From contig JBKBIP010000054.1 of NCBI GenBank assembly GCA_046297495.1, positions 1-19,769 of the forward strand: a stretch of DNA of 19,769 bases. Reading direction: 5' to 3'. This DNA is from JBKBIP01 sp046297495. GTDB taxonomy: Bacteria; Planctomycetota; Planctomycetia; Gemmatales; Gemmataceae. The position numbers and the translations under genes are program-made. Within the stretch, counting starts at the first letter, position 1, and every line of letters begins with the position of its first letter. Below, piece by piece: positions 14,355 to 19,769 of this stretch. The notes under the pieces were generated by a model. The model saw only the letters and a list, made by a program, of their open reading frames with translations, was not told where the DNA came from and made no database searches.

Positions 14355-14486
14355 GATCAGGTTCTCCAATGTTTTTTTCATTCTATCAAATTCCGCCTTT
14401 ACGGGTCATGATCTCTCGCTTGTCCCCGACATGGATGGTATGAGGCTCAGCAGAAGATAACTTGTCCGTCCGATGAGTAATTCCCA

Positions 14487-15050
14487 TCAATCCAGCAAAC
14501 CGCGCAACTCTGCGCGCAAACGTTCCACGACGCGCACTTTGGCGGCATAGACCGCCCCGATGGTCATGCCGAGATCAGCGGCCACGTCCCGCGCCGGACG
14601 GCCAGCGACCACCATCTCCCAGAACGCGCGCCAGGTGGATTCGTGAAAATCGGCGTGCATGACATCCAACGCCCTTGAGACGATATGTTGCCTGTATTCC
14701 ACTTCCCATAACGTCATCAGTTCCTCGGGACCTGCCACCTGATTGATTTCAGCCCCCCCTGGAAGTACGCGGTTGCCTGGCCGCTTGCGCATATTCCGCC
14801 AGGTATTCAGTGTCACGGTTCGCAGCCAATGCTGGAAACTCTGATCGGGGTCGTAGGCGAAGGTGGGCAGCACGCGCAGCAGGGTGACGAAGACTTCCTG
14901 GACGAGATCGAGAGCGTCTGGTTCTTGCAGTTGGGCCTGCCGCGCCCACGAGTAGATCAGCGGCGTGTACAAGGAGACGAACCGTGCCCATGCATCGGGA
15001 TCAAAAGGCTGGCGCAGCCGTTCCAACAAGCTGATGGGTGTGGTGGTCAT
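14487..15050 (-). CDS. ECF-type RNA polymerase sigma factor
   Basis: The protein has 187 residues, a normal size for an ECF sigma factor. Residues about 18-85 are region 2 (WARFVSLYTPLIYSWARQAQ, DALDLVQEVFVTLLRVLPTF, FQHWLRTVTLNTWRN). Residues about 125-185 are region 4, a helix-turn-helix with RPARDVAADLGMTIGAVYAA. The opening SLLERLRQPFDPDAWARFV is typical of planctomycete ECF factors that are often encoded beside Ser/Thr kinases. No kinase or anti-sigma factor is in this window. It is transcribed divergently from the polysaccharide operon, with 279 bases between the start codons. Confidence 0.93.
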   Translation of the reverse strand: MTTTPISLLERLRQPFDPDAWARFVSLYTPLIYSWARQAQLQEPDALDLVQEVFVTLLRVLPTFAYDPDQSFQHWLRTVTLNTWRNMRKRPGNRVLPGGAEINQVAGPEELMTLWEVEYRQHIVSRALDVMHADFHESTWRAFWEMVVAGRPARDVAADLGMTIGAVYAAKVRVVERLRAELRGLLD

Positions 15051-15135
15051 GGCGTCATTTCGAACCCCCTCTCGCGCCGAACATTGGCAACCCGCGCGAA
15101 CCGATGAATCCCAGTCAAGTGCGGATGTCGGATAC

Positions 15136-15141
15136 AGTATA
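15136..15141 (-). promoter_or_regulatory. Possible -10 box for the sigma factor gene
   Basis: TATACT on the minus strand at 15141-15136, about 85 bases before the sigma factor ATG. The TGAATC 17 bases upstream is a poor -35 box, so this is tentative. Confidence 0.25.
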
Positions 15142-15224
15142 GCCCAAGAGACCCCAATGATTCATCCTACCGCGCTTTCCTCATTTTCCCGTTGCACAAG
15201 CGAATTGTCAGGGAAGGACACCCC

Positions 15225-15253
15225 TTGACAGCGTTTTTCGCTGTCGCTATGAC
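15225..15253 (+). promoter_or_regulatory. Promoter of the polysaccharide operon with an overlapping palindrome
   Basis: TTGACA (15225-15230, perfect consensus) and TATGAC (15248-15253) are 17 bases apart. A perfect palindrome GACAGCG-TTTTT-CGCTGTC (15227-15245) covers most of the -35 box and the spacer. A further TGTCAGGG (15206-15213) stands in inverted relation to CCCCTTGACA (15221-15230). This layout suits a repressor operator. Confidence 0.6.
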
Positions 15254-15329
15254 CGCTCCTCCTTGATCGTGTCGTCCATTCTATTCCAGACGCTGTTCTT
15301 GCCTTTCTCCGGGCCGTGAGGAATCCGTT

Positions 15330-17156
15330 ATGATCGTGCGTCCGCCGCGCCTGAGTGTTGACAGTGAGGAGGCACGTCTGGTCGCTCGCGTCGAGAGTGA
15401 AACCCAGGCGTTCGATCCGTTCGAGCTGACCATCGGCGTTCCCCGCGTTTATGTGGGCTGGCTCGATATGTCGGGCAATCCCTATGTGCCGATGCTGCAT
15501 CTGTTGGCCGGCACGCTTGGGGAACGCTTGGTGGTGGAAGCGGGGGTGTCACCCCGTCTCCTGCATGGGGCCAATAGCGCCGCGGAAAAATATCGAACCT
15601 GGTGGAACACGGACGCCGTCTCGATTATCGCCGAGGCGAAAGAAGCAGGGCATCGGCCCGGCGCGGCCGGAGCGGGACTGTTCTTCACGCGCGGCGTGGA
15701 TTGCTGGTACTCCGCGCTGCGTGCCCAGGCAGGTGGCATGGCGGAGAGAATCACCCATCTGCTCTATGTTCCCGCCATCGATGTCATGTACTCGTCCCGC
15801 AATCGGCGGCTGGCACTACGGAGCACCGAGGAAGCCGCCGCCGTCTTGGGTTGGCCGCTGCTCCCTGTTACCTTCAACGGCCGCGAGCTGCTGGATCGGT
15901 TCGTGGATTGGTACCGGGCTTATGGCGGCGTGTTGGCCGGCATCGGCTTGGCGTTGGGTGGCTGGCTCGAAGCGGTCGTCTTGGCCGGAGAGTTGTGGAA
16001 CGACATAGCCCACATCCCCACGGGCAGCCATCCCGATCTGGTTCCGTTGTGGTCCACGGAGCGCACCCGCCTACGAGTGGATGGTTGCGAGAGGACACGA
16101 ACGGCCAAGATACTACGGATCGCGGCACATCCCGAAGCAGTCGCGCGTTTGAAAGTGTGCTGGGAAGCCGACACCGAGCGAAACTGCGGTCAGTGTGAAA
16201 AATGCCTGCGCACCGCATGCGCCTTGCGAATCGCGGGTATCGATCAGCAGTACGATCTCTTTGATCGACCGTTGACTCCCCAAGCGGTCGCCGCGTTGCC
16301 ATACCGAGATAGTCCGATTCTCAACGCGATGTGGGCGGATGTGTACGATCACCTGCCCGCTTCGTCCGGCTTCCATGAATTACACCGGGCAATCCAGACG
16401 CGGCTCGGCCCCCGTCATCCGGCAGCACGGCAAACGGATTCACGCATCGGCCATGATCTTGTCATTGAAGTTGGCGCGGAGCAAAGTATTCCTCTGCTAT
16501 CGCCGGCCATGCGCCGCTTGCTGCCAGGAACGGTGACCCGACTGGATACCGAGGCGCCAGAAACCACCACGTCGCCGCGTCTGCACTTGTGCTGGACGGA
16601 ACCGGCGCCAGGGCGTTGGCCGCTGCCGCCGCGACCGAGTTTGCCAGAAGGATTGGCAATCCTCCAAGTCTGTCGGGCCAATTGGGCGCGTCCCATTGCC
16701 TGGTGCCTGTTCGACGTGGCAGGTCCCGATAGCGCGTACTTGCTACGGCGTCTGACCGAATCCTGGGGAGTGGGGGTAGCCTGTTTGCCCCGCGACAGCG
16801 CCGGCGGCACCGACCATGGCACGCCATTCGATGAATCAAGCCGCATTCAACGCAATAGCCTCATTCGCGTCTGGTGGGGCAATAGCCGTGATCTCGACGG
16901 CATCCTGGTTCTGGAGGCGTTGCGGCACGGTTGCTTGCCGTTGCAGTGCGTGACCGAGGAAGATCACGCCGAGTTGGTCGCTCGTTTGCCGGCGGGCTTG
17001 GAGGCGTTCACGCTGCCGATTCCCGCCACCGGCGCCATCCCTCGGCTAACGCCGACAGCGCGCCGCGAACGGCTGAAACGCGGCTTGTCCGTCGTGCTCG
17101 CGGGATGTTTGGAACGGGACCTGACACAAGTTCTTTCCCAATGGAAAGCAGCTTGA
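15330..17156 (+). CDS. PP-loop-like/zinc-cysteine protein joined to a glycosyltransferase-like region
   Basis: The protein has 608 residues, with GAGGA seven bases before the ATG. Residues about 30-320 resemble a poorly characterised PP-loop (adenylating ATPase) family linked to cell-surface gene clusters. FFTRGVDCWYS (118-128) stands where SGGVDS would bind ATP, so the loop is degenerate. Next come HLLYVPAIDVMY, GSHPDLVPLWST (from 232), C277 and the cysteine knuckle NCGQCEKCLRT (285-295), probably a zinc site. Residues about 380-608 differ in character. ILVLEALRHGCLPLQCV (about 525-540) resembles the end of GT-B glycosyltransferases, and the rest of that fold is unclear. The following gene starts 14 bases on, so the two are cotranscribed. 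The role in surface-glycan synthesis is inferred from context. Confidence 0.6.
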   Translation: MIVRPPRLSVDSEEARLVARVESETQAFDPFELTIGVPRVYVGWLDMSGNPYVPMLHLLAGTLGERLVVEAGVSPRLLHGANSAAEKYRTWWNTDAVSIIAEAKEAGHRPGAAGAGLFFTRGVDCWYSALRAQAGGMAERITHLLYVPAIDVMYSSRNRRLALRSTEEAAAVLGWPLLPVTFNGRELLDRFVDWYRAYGGVLAGIGLALGGWLEAVVLAGELWNDIAHIPTGSHPDLVPLWSTERTRLRVDGCERTRTAKILRIAAHPEAVARLKVCWEADTERNCGQCEKCLRTACALRIAGIDQQYDLFDRPLTPQAVAALPYRDSPILNAMWADVYDHLPASSGFHELHRAIQTRLGPRHPAARQTDSRIGHDLVIEVGAEQSIPLLSPAMRRLLPGTVTRLDTEAPETTTSPRLHLCWTEPAPGRWPLPPRPSLPEGLAILQVCRANWARPIAWCLFDVAGPDSAYLLRRLTESWGVGVACLPRDSAGGTDHGTPFDESSRIQRNSLIRVWWGNSRDLDGILVLEALRHGCLPLQCVTEEDHAELVARLPAGLEAFTLPIPATGAIPRLTPTARRERLKRGLSVVLAGCLERDLTQVLSQWKAA

Positions 17157-17170
17157 GAGGAGTAACGCCA

Positions 17171-19570
17171 ATGATTCCTACTTGGCAGCAAATGCGACGG
17201 TTTCTGGGGATCGCGCGCCGCCTGCCCCGGCGCTCGGCGCGGCTGTTCCGCAATTTGCCCCGCTTCGGCCGCGCGCTGCTGCACATGACGCGGACCTGGG
17301 ACGATTGGCGGAATACCGAAGCCCAAGGAATGTTGGACCTGCTACGTCACATCGTAAATGAAGGATCACATAATCGTCAGCGTCTCGATGCGATTTTGTT
17401 GGAAGTCTTGAGAACCCATGCCAGTCTGCACGAGAGCCGGTTGATGCTGGAACATGTCATCCGCTTGCCCAGACAAGAACAAGCCCAAATGGAATTGTCG
17501 CGTCAGCTGGAGGTTATCGAAAAGAGAGAAGAAGGTGTTAGTATCCTGATCAGCTGTTGGAACCATGGCGCCTGGGTGGGAGACGCGCTGCGCAGCGCCT
17601 TGGCCACGCTGGACGTATTGCCGGTACCGGGAGAAGTCGTGGTTTTCGATGACGCCTCGACCGACGAGAGCCGTCAGGTGGCAAGGGCTTGGCAAGAGCG
17701 CGACCCGCGCGTGCGCGTGCTGGCCACCGATCGCAACATCGGGGCGCCGCGCGCCCTCAATCTCATGCTGCGCCAAAGCCGCCATCGCCACGCCCTGTTG
17801 CTCGACGCCGATAATCAGCTGCATCCCGAAGGGGCAGCCGAGTTGTATGCTTCCGCCACGCTGACGGAGGCGTTGTGGACATATGGCAACATCATCGTAC
17901 AAGAGCCGAACGGCACTTGTTTGAACGTGGTGGGAAACCAGCGTCTCCAGCCAGACATCGTGTGGGGCAATTGGATCGATACCATGTCGCTGGTGGCCGT
18001 CGAGCCGTTGCTAGAAGTGGGTGGGTTCGAGACCGAGCATTGCAATCTTTATGATTGGGAACTAGTAGTTCGCTTGATGCGGCTTGGCCATGCCATGACG
18101 TATGTGCCAACCGTGGTGGGGTATTATCGGAAATACCAACTGTCCATGTCGCAGGAGGCGACCTATCAGACGCGTACCCGGCAAGTACACCGCCGATACG
18201 TGGTCAATGGGCCGATCCCCGCGGAGAAGGTCTGCGCCAGCGTGCATCACCCGCGTCTGGGCTATCTTTGGAAAAGCCCAGCCTGGAACGATTTGGAGGA
18301 TCATGCCATCTTGCGTTTGCCGGCGCAACCTGCTGCCCCCAGTCGGCGGCTGTTGGTCGTGGGGTCGGGCGGCGTCCGCAATCATGGGGATGATGCCATT
18401 CTATTGGGAACCTTGCAGCGGCTGCGGCGTGTTCGTCCCGACTGGTTGTCGATCGTGGTCACGGACGGCACCGCCATTCCGCCGCTGGGAACTCTCGGCG
18501 TCTGGGCTGGCACCTGCGCCGAAATCTGTCGCGGCTTACCCATCGAATGGCTGCACCGAGGTTGTCAAGGCTATCCGGGGTTGGTCCAGCAATTGCGGAA
18601 ACATTTTCAGGAAACCTCCACCGTGGCAACGCATCCACAGATCGATTTGCCGTCTTGCGAAGCCGTCTTGTTTAGCGGCGGCGGCAACCTGGCGAGTTAT
18701 TGGCCGGACATCACCGCTTGGCGGACGGCGCTGGCGGCGGCGGCGGTCGCTCATCAAGTTCCCTACATTGTCACCGGCCAAGGGATCGGCCCGCTGAACG
18801 AGGACATCACCCGGATGCTGCGCCTGTTCGTGGGACGGGCAGCGGCCTTCAGCACGCGCGATCCGTTGTCAGCGGAGCTGCTCGCCGAACAACGCTTGCC
18901 GGACGGTCCAGCGCGCCCCATGGGGGACGATGCGTTGGGAATGACGTTGGAATCCCCGTGCCAAACGCGCCAACGGCTGGCTCAAGTCGGCGTGCCCGCC
19001 GGCCGCCCTGTGTTGGGTTTCCAGGCGCGGATGGCCGGTTATATCGGGCGCTCCTGGCAGGAGTTGGAAGCCACCGTCCGCCAGGTCGATGAATGGGCGG
19101 CGGCGAATGGCTACGTGGTGGCGGCCATTCCCATTGAAACACAACCCCCCATGCCGGAAGTGGAAGTGCTGGCCCGCTTGCTCGACCAAGGCCAGCGCCA
19201 AGCCCCGTGGTTCTTGGTCGATGCGGGGGACAATATCCAGGCCATCGCCGGCTTGGTGAAAGCGTGTGCGGCTGTCGTCTGTCACAGCTATCATGTGGCC
19301 CTGTTTGCCTTGGAGGAACATATTCCCACCGTGCTGTACGCAGCCAATGAATACTACCAGCGCAAGGGGGAAGGACTGCGGCGCTGCTTTGGCTTGCCGG
19401 CGTCCCCGTGTCTGACCGGGACGAGTGATCCTCATGCCTTGCAGGAGCGCCTGCGCCAGCTGACTGAGCAGCCTTGGCAACCGACCGTGACGAGCGGCGA
19501 TCTCGATAGCTGGCTAGACCATGCCTTGCCGCGCGTTGGCGAGACCCAGCAGCGGCGCCGAGCCGCCTGA
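17171..19570 (+). CDS. Glycosyltransferase family 2 / polysaccharide pyruvyl transferase fusion
   Basis: The protein has 799 residues. The ATG at 17171 follows GAGAGGAG and lies 14 bases after the previous stop. An earlier in-frame ATG (16931) would overlap the upstream gene. Residues 1-120 are basic then helical. Residues about 123-345 are a GT2 domain: VSILISCWNHGAWVGDAL, VVFDDASTDESRQVARAW, NIGAPRALNLMLRQS, and LLLDADNQ with the DXD at D212/D214. Residues about 394-760 are a polysaccharide pyruvyl transferase (WcaK/CsaB-like) domain: LLVVGSGGVRNHGDDAI, LFSGGGNLASYWPDI, YIVTGQGIGPLN, AAFSTRDPLSAELL, GDDALGM and CHSYHVALFAL (H705, H708). The protein probably adds a sugar and a pyruvate ketal to a surface polysaccharide. 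No signal peptide is seen. Confidence 0.87.
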   Translation: MIPTWQQMRRFLGIARRLPRRSARLFRNLPRFGRALLHMTRTWDDWRNTEAQGMLDLLRHIVNEGSHNRQRLDAILLEVLRTHASLHESRLMLEHVIRLPRQEQAQMELSRQLEVIEKREEGVSILISCWNHGAWVGDALRSALATLDVLPVPGEVVVFDDASTDESRQVARAWQERDPRVRVLATDRNIGAPRALNLMLRQSRHRHALLLDADNQLHPEGAAELYASATLTEALWTYGNIIVQEPNGTCLNVVGNQRLQPDIVWGNWIDTMSLVAVEPLLEVGGFETEHCNLYDWELVVRLMRLGHAMTYVPTVVGYYRKYQLSMSQEATYQTRTRQVHRRYVVNGPIPAEKVCASVHHPRLGYLWKSPAWNDLEDHAILRLPAQPAAPSRRLLVVGSGGVRNHGDDAILLGTLQRLRRVRPDWLSIVVTDGTAIPPLGTLGVWAGTCAEICRGLPIEWLHRGCQGYPGLVQQLRKHFQETSTVATHPQIDLPSCEAVLFSGGGNLASYWPDITAWRTALAAAAVAHQVPYIVTGQGIGPLNEDITRMLRLFVGRAAAFSTRDPLSAELLAEQRLPDGPARPMGDDALGMTLESPCQTRQRLAQVGVPAGRPVLGFQARMAGYIGRSWQELEATVRQVDEWAAANGYVVAAIPIETQPPMPEVEVLARLLDQGQRQAPWFLVDAGDNIQAIAGLVKACAAVVCHSYHVALFALEEHIPTVLYAANEYYQRKGEGLRRCFGLPASPCLTGTSDPHALQERLRQLTEQPWQPTVTSGDLDSWLDHALPRVGETQQRRRAA

Positions 19571-19637
19571 CCGCGTGACTGCGCAAAAAAGAAAAGAAAC
19601 TCTGGCAAATCTCTTCCTTTCCCCGCACAATAAACCT

Positions 19638-19688
19638 ATGGCAATGTTCGATCCCATGCTCGCTCAGAACATTTTCTCCATCCAGTAG
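19638..19688 (+). other. Short 16-codon ORF before the last gene
   Basis: ATG at 19638 gives MAMFDPMLAQNIFSIQ and stops at TAG, 22 bases before the ATG at 19711. No clear ribosome-binding site precedes it. It may be a leader ORF or chance. Confidence 0.15.
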
Positions 19689-19710
19689 GGTTCCCCCGAA
19701 CGAGAACACC

Positions 19711-19769
19711 ATGGACGAGCCAACGAGGAATATTGGCACCATCACCAAAGTCCCACGCCGAACCTTGCG
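19711..19769 (+). CDS. Start of a truncated gene, unknown
   Basis: The ATG at 19711 opens a frame that reads MDEPTRNIGTITKVPRRTLR and remains open to the right edge. A GAG-containing sequence (CGAGAACACC) precedes it at a plausible distance. Only 19 complete codons are visible, too few to assign a family. It could belong to the polysaccharide cluster, with about 140 bases between it and the previous stop. Confidence 0.4.
   Translation, partial: MDEPTRNIGTITKVPRRTL

Noticed and set aside
18849..19748. A 299-codon minus-strand ORF
   Set aside because: It lies antisense to the pyruvyl transferase domain, and its predicted product is Arg-, Ser- and Pro-rich, as expected for a shadow frame.
1..19769. 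CRISPR array, IS element, prophage or toxin-antitoxin system
   Set aside because: No regularly spaced repeats, transposase, phage structural genes or toxin-antitoxin pair were recognised. The three 26-bp repeats are kilobases apart.

Overview
The window looks like a chromosomal segment of a planctomycete, probably of the Gemmata-like lineage. This is an inference from three things. One is the run rplY-pth-rpsF-ssb-rplI-dnaB-ispF-cysS. Another is an ECF sigma factor of the planctomycete 'QPxDxxAWxxFVxLYTPL' type. The third is a set of lineage-restricted proteins, such as a HEAT-like plus secretin-N-like secreted protein. No phage, IS, plasmid or CRISPR content was seen.

Layout. Positions 1-358 (minus) hold the N-terminal part of a multi-pass membrane protein, with a possible small ORF and a promoter upstream. 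Positions 775-2070 (plus) encode a secreted protein, convergent with an uncharacterised protein (2117-2743, minus). Positions 2744-3394 are a regulatory stretch with a candidate 38-codon ORF and a leucine-responsive transcription attenuator ahead of leuA (3395-4948). Positions 5255-12014 (plus) are a housekeeping block: bL25, peptidyl-tRNA hydrolase, bS6, SSB, bL9, replicative helicase, MECDP synthase and cysteinyl-tRNA synthetase. Several of these genes have their own sigma-70-like promoter. A tRNA-Ser(GGA) lies on the minus strand at 12045-12133. Positions 12396-15050 (minus) carry an ABC-2 permease, a small uncharacterised protein and an ECF sigma factor. Positions 15330-19570 (plus) hold a two-gene surface-polysaccharide unit: a degenerate PP-loop-like protein joined to a glycosyltransferase-like region, then a GT2/polysaccharide pyruvyl transferase fusion. 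A further gene begins at 19711 and runs off the end.

Main finding. Upstream of leuA is a 19-codon ORF reading MRFRDTLLLLDLLLPQFGG, with seven leucine codons in a run of eight. Mutually exclusive RNA hairpins follow, ending in a strong stem plus U-tract terminator. The pairings fit the classical pause/antiterminator/terminator scheme of ribosome-mediated attenuation, and I know of no description of it in planctomycetes. A 26-bp intergenic repeat occurs three times in the window, and one copy lies in the leuA 5' leader downstream of the attenuator. Large hairpins without U-tracts lie at the ends of leuA, ispF and the ABC permease gene. The polysaccharide operon has a near-consensus promoter overlapped by a perfect palindrome.
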